Below are positions 23,553 to 34,366 of a stretch of 64,000 nucleotides of DNA, piece after piece; positions within the stretch are counted from its first letter, which is position 1, and every line of letters starts with the position of its first letter. The stretch covers positions 1,984,001-2,048,000 of the forward strand of contig CM114271.1 of NCBI GenBank assembly GCA_050084515.1, given 5' to 3'. The stretch is from Blasia pusilla (lineage: Eukaryota > Marchantiophyta > Marchantiopsida > Blasiales). Made by a program: the position numbers and the translations under genes. Under the pieces are notes generated by a model. That model was not told where the DNA came from. It did no database searches and worked only from the letters and a program-made list of their open reading frames with translations.

Positions 23553-23960
23553 TCATTCTCGCACGATAGGAATCACAAATGGTAGTGCAAAGGCGATCAC
23601 TTCTTCATAATATGGAACCTTGAAATTCATAACTATGAAATCTTTGTAAACTACTATACGTTTGTACACAAGGAAAATAGCACAACTAGTGTTAAACCCT
23701 ACTCGAGCAGGCCTATTGACGTCCATGGATAGCAATATAAGGACATACAAAGTGCAATCCCATGTCCTTTCGTACGTGACTATAGGAAAAATCATTGGAG
23801 TTAGAGATTGCATGACCTGGTTCATGAACACATCCCCAAAGTGATAAACTAGATAGCGAGTGAACCAGTGCCTATCTACAAAGAGAATCTTGACGTTGTA
23901 CGGGTTAAGGAAAGGAAAATCAGGCACAACTCGTGCTCCATCCTTATCCATACCTGACAA
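23553..23960 (-). CDS. Unrecognised 135-residue ORF
   Basis: A hydrophobic, aromatic-rich frame (VDRHWFTRYLVYHFGDVFMN, CTLYVLILLSMDV, FALPFVIPIV). It starts at an ATG and ends at a stop. It matches no family I know and has no conserved neighbours, so it may be a chance frame or a transposon remnant. Two hydrophobic stretches could be membrane segments if it is real. Confidence 0.2.
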   Translation of the reverse strand: MSGMDKDGARVVPDFPFLNPYNVKILFVDRHWFTRYLVYHFGDVFMNQVMQSLTPMIFPIVTYERTWDCTLYVLILLSMDVNRPARVGFNTSCAIFLVYKRIVVYKDFIVMNFKVPYYEEVIAFALPFVIPIVRE

Positions 23961-24099
23961 AAATCCTCTACTCTCCTCTACAATGGAATTTTCCGGAGTT
24001 GCTCTCCCAAGAGGGGTAATCCACTCTCATTGGGAAAATAAGAAGCCAAACCATCATCTATTTCTAGTATGACTAAACTCATCTAAGGTGACAAGTTTC

Positions 24100-24745
24100 T
24101 CATCTCCACACATACCACATTCTAGAAACCTCTCGAAGAATAGACCAAAGTCAAGTTACTCTCCCAAGAAGGATAATCCGCTCTCATTGGAAGAGCAAGC
24201 AATCTCAAAGCCATACACTCAAGAGAGAGACTCAAGATGTGAAGTAGAAGGTGATGAACCCTTGAAGGTCCCTTCTCTTAATATACTCACAAGGGATCCA
24301 CAAGAGTACGAAATATGGCTAATCTTATCTTGTGCCTCATGACTTCCTCTCAAGCCTTAGCCAATCATATTTTGACACAAGTAGATTACCTCTTATCTCT
24401 TCCAAAATATCCTCTTTTACTCCCTTCACATCTTCCAAACTACCCCACTAACCCTAGCCACCAACCAAGACTACTTTTGCTTTTATTTTATTAAATCATC
24501 AACCCCATTACTTTACTTTTCTAATCCCATCTTTTATTTATTATCTCTTTTTTCCTAAAGTTGGGCCCCCTCAAATAAATCACCCTAACGAGGTTTAAAC
24601 ATGAGAATTTTATTTTCTTAGGCTAATTTACTTAATACTAATAAAAATATTTCTAACACTTAATGATAGAGGAGTTTACATAGTGGGTGATTTTACTATA
24701 CGACATCGTCCCATGGACGGACTTATCCGTTTTTGTGCAACCTTG
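24100..24745. other. Intergenic DNA before the gypsy fragment
   Basis: No gene recognised. The last 20 bp (CTTATCCGT..TGTGCAACCTTG) resemble the junction sequence at 32730-32756 where another copy of the same family breaks off. Confidence 0.4.
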
Positions 24746-24926
24746 GCGACATCTAGAGGAGGTGTTTCGACGATTGCAATTACATGGGCTGAAGCTACAT
24801 CTAGGCAAGTGCAAGTTCTTCTATGACCAAATTAAGTACCTGAGTTATATGATATACCCAGATTGCCTTGGTGTGCAACAGACGAAGATAGAGGCTATTT
24901 CACACATTCCACGCCCCTAAAGATGT

Positions 24927-25409
24927 ATGTCAAGTTCGTGCATTCATGGGATTGGCGAACTTCTATCAACGGTACGTCAAGGGTTTCACTTCGATTGCGA
25001 AGCCGCTAACCTTACTGACCAAGGTGGATCAGGAGTAGCAACGGGGAATGAGCAGGAGGGAGCATTTAAGCTAGCTAAGGATATATTGACGTCCGCACCC
25101 ATATTAAAGAGACCGATCCAGGGGCGTCCTTTTCAGTTACATATTGATTGGAGCATGTTGGGGCTTGGAGCCGTGCTTATCCAGCATGACGATGAGGGTA
25201 GAGAGTTCGTGGTGGCTTATGCTAGTCGCTCGAACAACGCTGCCGAAGCGAAGTTTAGCTCGTATGAGGGTGAGTGCTTGGTTGCATTGTGGGCTGTCAC
25301 ACATTTTAGGTGTTATCTATTCGGCAACCCCTTTACCATCATTACTGATCATCAACCACTTAAATGGTTGATGGAGTCCGACAAGCTTAAAGGGAAGGTT
25401 GCGAGGTGA
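24927..25409 (+). CDS. RNase H domain of the PHD/methyltransferase gypsy family (copy 3)
   Basis: The frame is 160 residues. FQLHIDWSMLGLGAVLIQ supplies the first catalytic Asp, YEGECLVALWAV the Glu, and FTIITDHQPLKWLMES the next Asp, which is the usual Ty3/gypsy RNase H set. VVAYASRS between them is also typical. It removes template RNA during reverse transcription. The first 45 residues are out of frame relative to the family. The frame ends at GKVAR with a stop where related copies continue LDLLLQEYDFQV. Confidence 0.85.
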   Translation: MSSSCIHGIGELLSTVRQGFHFDCEAANLTDQGGSGVATGNEQEGAFKLAKDILTSAPILKRPIQGRPFQLHIDWSMLGLGAVLIQHDDEGREFVVAYASRSNNAAEAKFSSYEGECLVALWAVTHFRCYLFGNPFTIITDHQPLKWLMESDKLKGKVAR

Positions 25410-25792
25410 ACTCTTTTGTTGTAGGAGTATGACTTCTAGGTGGTGCATAGACTTGGGATGCTCAAAGAGGAAGTAGATGGTTTGAGCCATAATCCATGCC
25501 TAAGTGAGCAAGATGCAACTAGAGCTTGTTAGCATGGTGAGAGTGATGAGGAGTTGGTGTCAAGATGGCACGGTTCAGCCTATTTGGGCTTGTTGGCTAT
25601 AGAGAGCCAGGTTGCTGAGACTTTGATCTGATGGAGAGTCATTAGATCCACATGCCGGTGAGGAGACAATAGGTGGCCGAGATATTCTCGACGATGGAGT
25701 AGTCTTGGAGTACCTACGTACTGGCAGCATTGCGAGCCATACAGTTCCGGTGGGAGAAGACACATGTATAGCAAGTTTGGGAGGATGGTAGA

Positions 25793-26332
25793 GTGCGTGT
25801 AGTGCCTCATCCTTTGCAAAAAGCACGTTTGGTGCATCATGCCCATGAGGAGTTGGATCATTTTGGAGTGACGCGGATGTATAGCTTGCTCCAGATACAG
25901 TATTGGTGGCGAGGCATGCAGACTGACATTCAGCAGTTTATTGCTGGGTGCGTGGTTTGTGATCGGGTCCGGGCATCGTTCAATGCTCTGACTCCATAGT
26001 TGCATCCACTTCCGATCATGGGTTTAGGTTATAGATGGAGTTTGGATTTTGCAAGACCTTTACCTTTGACAGAGCGCCATAGTCGTTATGTGTTGGTGAT
26101 GCTCGAGCACTTCTCAAAGTGGATAGAGTTGATTGCATTGCTTGACAAAGCAAGTGAGGGAGTAGCGAATGCCTTCCTAGATCAAATGCTGAGTTATTAT
26201 GGCGCACCAGTTGAGGTGTTGATAAACCAGGGTACAAAGTTTCGCGGGGAGTTTCAGTCTTTGTGTGATCAAGCGTTGATTGACCACCGCATCACTTCGC
26301 GAGATCACCGCATCACTTCCCGAGAGTTGTGA
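25793..26332 (+). CDS. Integrase zinc-binding and core region (copy 3), catalytic site damaged
   Basis: The HHCC zinc region is visible as HHAHEELDHFGV...CVVCDR (to about 25975). The core follows after a stop at 25997. WSLDFARPL gives the first catalytic Asp. The second site reads INQGTKF where the sister copy has TDQGTDF, so the catalytic Asp is replaced by Asn. A 21-24 bp duplication (ATCACTTC.CGAGATCACCGC) at the end repeats RDHRITS, and coding stops there. The third catalytic residue (Glu) is lost with the replaced segment. This copy therefore cannot integrate DNA by itself. Confidence 0.8.
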
Positions 26333-26705
26333 GAAAATAGAAAGTGCCAAAATCACTTAAATCTTTACAAAACTTAGAGATACAAAGTGGCTTAGTCCGT
26401 CTGTGCACTCACAGAAGAGCTTCTATGGAACTTGAACATGGAGATAACTTGACATACGAGAAGGCGCTACCGGTGCGGCTCCAGACTATTTCACTACTCG
26501 GGAAACTAGGGTTTTTACCTATTTTTCTTCGTTTCTATTAATAGAAATAAATAAAAATATAGGGTTAGATAATCCCACTTCCTGATGCAATATAGAGTTA
26601 GATAATCCTAGTAACACTACTCCTGAAATGACCTACGTCACATTACTATGACTCCTTCGACGTCTAAGTTAGAACCATCAATCTAGGCTTCTCCTCATAC
26701 AAGGG
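26333..26705. other. Unrelated segment replacing part of integrase
   Basis: Family coding halts at 26332 and resumes near 26706 (VDVENPTRVMPMAFDNLAIA). The sister copy on the minus strand has the normal integrase sequence here, including SEADGLAERVV. No terminal repeats or target duplication were identified, so a deletion with filler DNA or an insertion are both possible. Confidence 0.55.
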
Positions 26706-27089
26706 GGCCGATCAGATTAATGGTGCTGAGAGAAGTGGATGTTGAGAATCCAACAAGAGTGATGCCCATGGCATTTGACAACTTGGCGATTGCGCAACAT
26801 CAGGATACGTTGAGGTATGCGACTATTTGGGGAGGTAATTATCAACCTACTATGCGGAGGTTTGATTAGGGAGACTATTTCTACTTGCAGCAGACGGTAC
26901 CCATGACGTTGGATGTGACTGCGCACTATCTTGAGAGTGCGTGAGGTTTTGCCATATGGTGTCCTCTTATTGGAGGGACGCGATGGTATGGTTTGGAAGG
27001 ACCATGTGCATAATTGTGCACCATGTCACCCTCCTAACATTGACAGTACAGTTGATCCGAGCTTAGCACTAGTTCTTGCAGGCTTGCGA

Positions 27090-27224
27090 TGTATGTTGTG
27101 TGGTTATGCCTGTGGTGCAGCCACTATGCTCGTCTGTGATGGCTGTTCGAGAGGATGGCATATGACATGTCTGATGACACCTCTCACTAGGGTTCCTCAA
27201 GGATGATGGATGTGTCCCAAATGT
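27090..27224 (+). CDS. PHD finger at the C-terminus of Pol (copy 3)
   Basis: A textbook C4HC3 zinc-finger pattern is visible: CMLC, then LVCDGC, then GWHMTC, then CPKC, with conserved PLTRVPQG before the last pair. PHD fingers bind the histone H3 tail and read lysine-4 methylation state. Here the finger directly follows the integrase C-terminal stretch (EGRDGMVWKDHVHNCAPCH), in the position where chromoviruses carry a chromodomain. One in-frame stop (TGA, 27204-27206) lies between the seventh and preceding ligands. The sister copy has CGA at this codon, so a C-to-T change explains it. Pol ends with TAG at 27228. Confidence 0.88.
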
Positions 27225-27396
27225 ACATAGAATAGGTAGTTCTAGATTTTGACTTGTGTCTATGATAGGGATGACAAGAAGGCGACTAACGAGCACCCAA
27301 CCTTTTTGCTTTTAGCGTCCGAGAGATGTATGTCATGGTAGGTAGGGATAGATGGCTATCTAGAGTTATAGAGACCTGACCACCAAGTAGGGGTTG

Positions 27397-27535
27397 ATTG
27401 GAGATATTTTGGTACTTCTTGTCTCGTTGTTTGGATGCCATGAAATAGCATGGGATCTTGTGTGTTTGTGTGTATGTTTGTTGACAGCGATGTATGTTGT
27501 GTAGCGATATATATGCGCATGACAACTGTCATGAC
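27397..27535 (+). repeat. LTR-associated segment A, upstream copy
   Basis: It begins ATTGGAGATATTTTGGTACT and runs through GTTTGGATGCCATGAA to a GCGATATATATGCGCATG region. A second copy, A', starts at 28045 on the other side of segment B. Confidence 0.8.
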
Positions 27536-28045
27536 TGTTAGGATAGATCGGCAAGATCTAGTAGAGCGCCTTTGGAGATATTGGAGGAGAGCCTCATGAG
27601 GTCGAGGATGACCTGTTGAGGCCCAGGGTAACGTGAGAGAGAAGGTTTCCCCTTCGTTTCGGCTCATTTGGAGCCATATAGATAAAGTTACTATTTTAGG
27701 TAAGTTTCCATTTGGAATATAGTTGACTTTCCACTTTAGGAGGTGACCCTTGACCTGTTACAATAGGTCAAGAGCCAAGGAGGTGAGGTGCAAGCACAGG
27801 TTATCGTGGAGAAGACCTGGGAGAGGGAAGGGGGTATACCTCCAAGAGCGAGAGAGAGCTTGAGAGCTCATTCTCTCTTTGTTGAACCTCTTGGCACGAG
27901 GCGGTGGAGCTATGGTCCCTTGCCTTGTGAGTGTAACCCAAGCCTCTCATTAGGAGAGTGGGTTTGGTTTGACATTGAGAGAGACATGTGAGAGTGCACA
28001 CATGTGAGAGCTATGGTGTTGTGAGAGAGATTTGACCTTATTTTA
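27536..28045 (+). repeat. LTR-like segment B (plus-strand element)
   Basis: A 510-bp unit starting TGTTAGGATAGATCGGCAAG and ending CCTTATTTTA, closely matching 19617-20122 and the inverse of 53820-54323. It lies about 300 bp after the Pol stop, as a 3' LTR would. Confidence 0.8.
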
Positions 28046-28185
28046 TTGGAGATATTTTGGTACTTCTTATCTTGTTGTTTGGATGCCATGAATTAGCATG
28101 GGATCGTGCGTGTTTATGTGTATGTTTGTTGAAAATGATGTATGTTGTATAGTGATGTGTATGCGCACGAAAACTATCGTGCGCC
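28045..28185 (+). repeat. LTR-associated segment A', downstream copy
   Basis: It repeats segment A (ATTGGAGATATTTTGGTACT...TTTGGATGCCATGAATTAGC) directly after B. The order A-B-A' is also present at the end of the minus-strand copy (53705-54463). Confidence 0.78.
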
Positions 28186-31100
28186 TACTCCCTTGAACGT
28201 TAGTCTTATGTATTGCGAAAGCTTGCGTTCAATTAACAAGTAATACCCTCCTTATTAATCTGCACCCAAACACTCTCACATTAGCCCCAATTTTCATCTC
28301 TTGAGTCTTGGTCTCAAGTCATCCTTCAAGCTCAACCAATCTAGACGGGGTGAAATCTTTATTGATCTTACCCTCACTCCCCAACACAAGTAAGTCCTTC
28401 AATACTTGGGAGAGACTTCCTTGATAGTCTAGGAACCTAAAGTAGCAGCGGCGTGCCATTTGCCAAACGGTCCTAACTGCCCAATAGATCTCGAATGAGT
28501 CTCTAACCATGACTCAATATTTGAGTCATGGATCAAGGTCTAAGGTTGGTGTCCATAACTGGCCCACTCGGACTTGGATTGATATTCAAATCCTGAAGTT
28601 ATTCTCTCAATCCATCCCGTTCCATTGGTTCACCCCCATACCACTCCTTATGATCCTCAACCCAACTATCATTTTGATAGCTTGGGCATGGTTTTTAGAT
28701 CTCTCCTCATGCGTTTGTTTGGATTTTTAGTGCATTGGAATTTTCTTCTCATAACCTTTCCAAATGCCACCTAATTCACCATAAACCCAACTTTGGTCCA
28801 GTCGTTAAAACCTCAAACATGGAGAAACCCAAATGCTCAATCAAGTTTCATGCTAGGTTGAAGTCCCTTTTGCGCCCAACTCTTGTGGGACTTTAGCTCT
28901 TCTCAAATGTGGCTTGAAGTTTGGTCTTTTTCAACTAGGTTACGACCCCCATCATTTGAAATGCCCATCAAGGATCATGTCTCACTTCTATGACTCATGT
29001 CTCACTCATAAGACTCCGACGCACTTCCATCTGAGTGTGAGCTACTATAGTTTTGATGTTCCACGTTGGCACCTGTTTGGTTATGAGGGTTGTAATATGC
29101 ACCAATAGATTGACTTTAAGAATGATCTTTTTATCAATGTTGAGGTTGACATCGGCCTCTAGGTCCTTCCCTTTTGAACTTTGTGATATGGAGTCACTAT
29201 CTAACTCCAATTAGTAAGCCATTCTCCTTCTAGACCTTTCCCATGTAACCTTTCTATCTCTTAGAATTTTGGCAAGGCATCCACATGGATTTTTGGGTAG
29301 TGCCGAGCAACCATGGATCACACACCATAAGATTGATGGTGAAGCTCAAGACTCCTTAAGTCAAATATTATTATGTGGGTGCACAAGATGTCATTCTTAA
29401 AGGTGGTTTCATTTTGCATGGTGGAGTCATACGTCGCTACAAATGATTTTTTGATCCAAATTCCGTGCATTCAATAAAGGGTAGGATTTTTGTAGAAGTT
29501 GTCACATGATTCTTTCTTCTTTTGGATGATGCCATATATGTTTGTCAATGGGTTGATATATGGATATGTGCAAAAAAACTCATATCAAAGGAATGTTGTA
29601 TATCCCCACTTGCCACTATAATAGAGGTTATGTTGGAAATACAATCTCTATGATAGATTGACGGCATGGGTATAACCTTTGAGGGTGACTATGGAAGATT
29701 TTTTATGCCTCCTCTAAGAAACAATAAAGTCCATGCCTATACCATCCCCAATACCTCCACAATTAGTAGAGATGTCGCAAGCTAGTGTGAGAATGTATTT
29801 GTCTTATATCAAGTTGTGCATCACGAAATCACAAATCCAATAGATGCAACCTTGGGTTTAGATATGTAGGGATCTCCATTTTATTCCTAGTAAGTATGGG
29901 TTCATTAACCTAGTAAGTAGATCACTATAGTACTAGTACTACTTGGAGTGTGATTCAATATTAAGGAGGTGCCCATAAAATATTCTTGTTGGCATACCAA
30001 TACGTGGAAGTACGGGCTAGATAACATATAGTGAAGGAGTCTACGTCGGGCCCCAAGACAAGAATCAAAGTCTTTGCGCTCAATTGGAGAGTTGTGGATG
30101 ACTATCCCATTTCCCCATATATATATATATATATATATATTGGTACATTGTATCGAGGGAAATATGCTCCCCTATTTTGGATCGAGGGAAATAGTCAAGG
30201 GGGATCCTTCATTCCTAAAATATCTATTCTCTCCCCATGCCTTGAATGTGAAGGAAATCTGACAACGTTAATATATCGACAGTGATCCTATACTATATAG
30301 GAACATTTATGGCTATATCCTACCTTGTTGTCCTTTCCAAGATGGCAACATCAAGTGGGAGTATGTAGAGGGTTGACAAAAGCCATTCTATCTACATGGG
30401 ATAAGGGTTTCTATATTTCTACACTTGCAACTTGAATCATAGAGATAGGTGAAGAAATGGTTTTTAGGTATGAATCAAAAGTCACTCTATGAATATCATT
30501 CCAAGGATTTAGGAGACAAATATTGCATGGTTACTCTCTCTAATAAAAAAACATAGTCTTTGAACTTGCAAGAGTGGTATTTAATCACCAAAGAATGTGT
30601 TTTTTTACTCCTTCCAAAGAAGAATATATATGGAAAAAAGTTCTTGATCATTATATGAATAGGTTATTTGTTGTGTCGGACTAGAATACAAGGTGAAACA
30701 TGCTTGTACTTGTGATTAGTTTCTATATTGAGGGAAGGGTGCTACACTGAAGTCTTGTTCATATTGTAAAAAATGCAATAATGCAAGAAAATGAGGAAAA
30801 ATATCTTGTGGAATTGTCTCCGACGCTTCATAATCATTTCGCTTTTACTTCATACATATTGATCGATAATTGAGTTGAGAATGTGGCATGCCAACCATGT
30901 TTCTAAAGAGGGATTTATGTGGCTTGCATTGGATTTACCAATACCTTTTCATATAGAGAGTATGTTTTCTAATTGGAGAGAGTAACCATGCCACATTTGG
31001 CGTGGACTAGCCCTAGATGGGATATGATCATATAAGATTACATATATATCTTACTCTATGTGGCCAATGATATTTTTGAATTAGAAAATCTCATCATAGC

Positions 31101-32480
31101 TTGCTGTAATGTACAACTCTAGGAAAAAGATACTCTTTCTATCGCAAAGTATAAAGTTCGTTCCCAAGAGACCACTATTTCCTGAGTAAAGAGAGGTTTT
31201 ATAAAGAATATCAAGAATGAACTCCTTCTTCACTAAAATGCTTCCCTAACTACAATGAAACTGTCTTACAAGTACAAAAGAATAAAAGGCTTTTTCTTTC
31301 CTCTTGTAAAAGACTCTTCTCAAGTGTATACAAAGACTCTTGCAAATGTGCAATAATAAAGCTCCACAAAGACCTCAGAGAAACCTCAAGAATGGCGGCT
31401 CACCCTACTTTCAGAACTAAATCCGTGATGGCAGGTTACTCACTGTCTAATAGCTTTCCTACAGTTCTTCGTGATTATCTTCTGGAATTCTGAAACTACA
31501 AGACTCAACTCTCATCTCTACTGCAGCCCAATACGATCTACATTCAATTCCGCACCTAAGAAAGAATGAGAGAAGACTCTTCTTCTACATCAAAGAGTGG
31601 AAAGAACTAGAAAATTATCACAAGCTTCATAAAGTAAAAGACTCTTTAGCTTGGATCATCCCTCAACCAAGCTTCCTACACACTCACCAAGACTGCTGGT
31701 AAACTCAAAATACACGGAATAATATTGAGAAATTCAAGACACAAGGGAATGATCCCTTCTTCCACTATTTTGGTCTTTAAATAGTCTTTTATAATCCCTG
31801 ATTGCTCTTCCTATTCTAATATAGATTTATAATTGCTAATCCTAACCTTCTCTATTCAGATTCTCCAACCCTTCATCTTCTTAAGTCTGTTGGTTGCCCT
31901 GGTGTTCATTTCCGCTCCCTTTAAACCACTGCGCCGCTCCATTTTCGGCTTTCGAAATCTCCGCGACGGTTCAATCTTTGCAATCCTATCTTTGCGAAGA
32001 CTATTTGATCTTCGTTCTTTGTTCACAGTCTTCGCTCTTTGGTCTTCGTTTATAGTCTTCTCACGAAGACTCCACGTTTACTAAGTTGGAGGAAAATTTG
32101 CACCTTAGATCCCAAGATTGCAAGGCATCTTGAAATATACATGGAGGCAGTAGTTCAGGAGTTGGTATTATTATGATAGGGAGTTTGCACATTTGATCAG
32201 AGAGTCTCATGTTTAGAGACTTATCAAATATTTAGGCTTCAAGCTTTATTCATGTGGGCGTTGTATTATATGTTGGCATACTCAACATATGTGCCCGACA
32301 TAGAGGCGGTATATTGTCAATTATTGTTGACCATAGTAGATTCCAACGCTACAAAGTCTCTTCCATGAGCGCATATGATATGGATAGATTTGGTAGGAGG
32401 GCCATTGAATGATATAGAAATGCCAAGCATCATAACATATTATATGGATTGGATGGTACGAGAGGATAGGGTGTGTCCGG
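28186..32480. other. AT-rich DNA, no gene recognised
   Basis: About 4.3 kb without a supportable coding region on either strand. An (AT)n run lies at 30117-30140. Around 31975-32075 a short GAAGAC/GTCTTCG word recurs. Confidence 0.5.
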
Positions 32481-32756
32481 GTGAGATTTTCAAGCCTAAT
32501 TTGCAAGGTTGCACGGAAACAGAAAAGTTTGGACATGTTGCCCAGGTATCCTTGGCCCACATCCGAGCCTGCGTGTCGAGCCCATAGCGGGCACCCGATT
32601 GGCCGTGCTCGCATTGGTTTTTTGGCCCCCAACTAAGCCTGCCGTGGCATGCTTGCCTTGCGGCTTGTTGTGGGCCACAAAACCTTACGGGCTTGGCTAG
32701 CCCTACCAAATTAGCAGGATTGCAAACTAACTTTATCCATGTGCAACCTTGCCAAC

Positions 32757-33250
32757 CTCCACTAATCCATCCTCCAAAAGGTCCAACGTCCTACTCTGAA
32801 TCAGGTCCCTCTCCATATCACTATAGCGGTAGGGACGACGGAAGATTGGCGTATCACTAGCCAAATCAATCCGTATACTGGGTCCAACCAAAGCACCCAA
32901 CTCCTTCATGCTAAAGGCAAAACAACTCCTATAAGCACGAGGAACCGTGTCAGCGCCGTTTCTCACCTCCCGTAAGCTTGGGCCCAAGTAATGGCTCCCA
33001 AGTCTCCTCCACGGCACACTAGAGAGAGGACGACGCCATTGGTCGCTATGCAACCCCTCACAAGATAGTACACCCTTAGCTACACCATCATCGAGCAAAT
33101 AACTCCTCCACCAAAGATGAGCAACCAACTCCACATGCCCAGCCATTACATCCCATTTATTCCAAGGATGCAAAATACTACTCTCCTCGCCCCCAGCTGA
33201 TGCCTCTATCGTCTCGGTATCCATCGAGCTCATCACAAGGGGTGGAAGAC
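32757..33250 (-). CDS. Connector and start of reverse transcriptase (copy 1)
   Basis: After the methyltransferase motifs the frame continues through a region of unknown role, including AYRSCFAFSMKELGALVGPS. It then reaches DLASDTPIFRRPYRYSDMER, the standard entry motif of Ty3/gypsy RT (PI...PYR...E). It is in frame with the end of the methyltransferase, so the enzyme domain lies immediately upstream of RT in the same polyprotein. The sister copy at 57386-57613 has the matching AYRSYFAFSMHDLG-like connector and the same RT entry. Confidence 0.85.
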
Positions 33251-33296
33251 CCACAGACATAGTCCCAAGTTGACGCTGCTCGGCCATACCAAGACT

Positions 33297-34240
33297 CAAA
33301 ATCCAGGTCAAACAATTCAGGTCCATGGCTTGACCCAACACATGTCGTCGTGAAGCCTCAGAAATGGAAGCAACCGTTGTCACACCAATAGCAAATCCCA
33401 TCGCACGCTCTCTCTCATCAGCGTTAGGCACCACCAACTATTGCACATGAGAATCCCATACAAGCCCAGGACCACCTTCCGTGTAGGCATGTGACGAGGG
33501 AAAACTCACAAATGTGGGTAGTGCCATCCTAGCCTGCCCCACACGATTCACCACTGCCATGGGTGACCGATCAATAACCCTCACCACCTGAGAAAGTCGC
33601 CCACTATCCAAGATACTATCCATTGTAAGGCAAGGATCCCACTGCACTGCATCATATGCTTGACGTAGAACCTCCCTAGGCAATAAGTTTGTCCACCACA
33701 AGCGTGGACGATGTGCACGCAAGCCAACTCGCGCTGCATCCAACAACACCACTAGTCCAATCCAAGACTGCACCTCATGAACACTCGCCATCATCGGGTC
33801 CAAGTGTCACCCAACAATGGAACATTCTCCAGAATGTAAGCTGGAGCACGTGCCTGATGAACCTGAAGATGTCGTAATACCGATAACATCTCCCAAAACA
33901 ATCAAGACCTAGGGTCGTGTAATCCCTCACCACGACCAGCACGTGTATGACCCTAACATGGCCATCCAGAAATCACCAAATCCACAAGACCAACCCTCTT
34001 AAGGTCTTGCGCCCCCAACAATGCAATGTGTGACGGCAAAGCACGCTGGTACCCACGAATTGCTAATAGCGGCAACAACTCAGGATATCTCCGCATCAAC
34101 TGACTGATATGTCGGGATGAGACTCTCTGGGCTGTCTCATCTCGCTCCACATACACGGATCTCCGCACAGGAATACCGGACTGCAACATTGTAGCCAAAC
34201 CAGTGGTAATCCCACCAAAGAGATCTAACACAGAAATGCC
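33297..34240 (-). pseudogene. C5-cytosine DNA methyltransferase domain (DNMT3/DRM-like) inside a gypsy Pol
   Basis: The enzyme class transfers a methyl group from S-adenosylmethionine to cytosine C5. Its motifs appear in order on the minus strand. Motif I is VLDLFGGITTG (34208-34225). A YVERDETA acidic turn follows. Motif IV is VISGWPC-stop-GHTRAG, with the catalytic Cys at 33956-33958 and a TAG at the next codon. Motif VI is ILENVPLLGD (ENV at 33821-33829). Motif VIII is AHRPRLWWTN (about 33687-33716). Motif IX/X-like is RERAMGFAIGVT followed by RRHVLGQAMDLN (ends 33297). The AHR.R.W..N form and the final MGF...T...RR.LG.. resemble DNMT3-type enzymes. Breaks are stops at 33953, 33902 and 33438 and a frameshift near 33808, so this copy is inactive. 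It lies between protease and RT. Confidence 0.87.
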
Positions 34241-34366
34241 CTCCGGCGGATATTGCCATACAATGGGTTTAGTATCCAAAGGGGATAACCCAAGTGGACC
34301 AGAAGTAGGAGTCCGCCGTGGGGCCTCCTCTTCCTCGTGAGGTATAAGAGCCTCACACCAAGCCTC

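Larger units (their letters stand above)
24746..27230 (+). pseudogene. Ty3/gypsy Pol, 3' part: RT tail, RNase H, integrase, PHD finger (copy 3)
   Basis: The copy opens abruptly inside RT at RHLEEVFRRLQLHGLKLHLG, a phrase nearly identical to one in the 57000 region of the minus-strand copy. RNase H follows (25081-25400), then the integrase zinc region (25820-25990), the integrase core (26000-26300), an integrase C-terminal stretch (26760-27000) and a PHD finger (27090-27224). Stops and frameshifts occur throughout. About 370 bp of unrelated sequence (26333-26705) replaces the middle of integrase, including the catalytic Glu region. The family is defined by comparison with 54644-58390. Confidence 0.88.
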
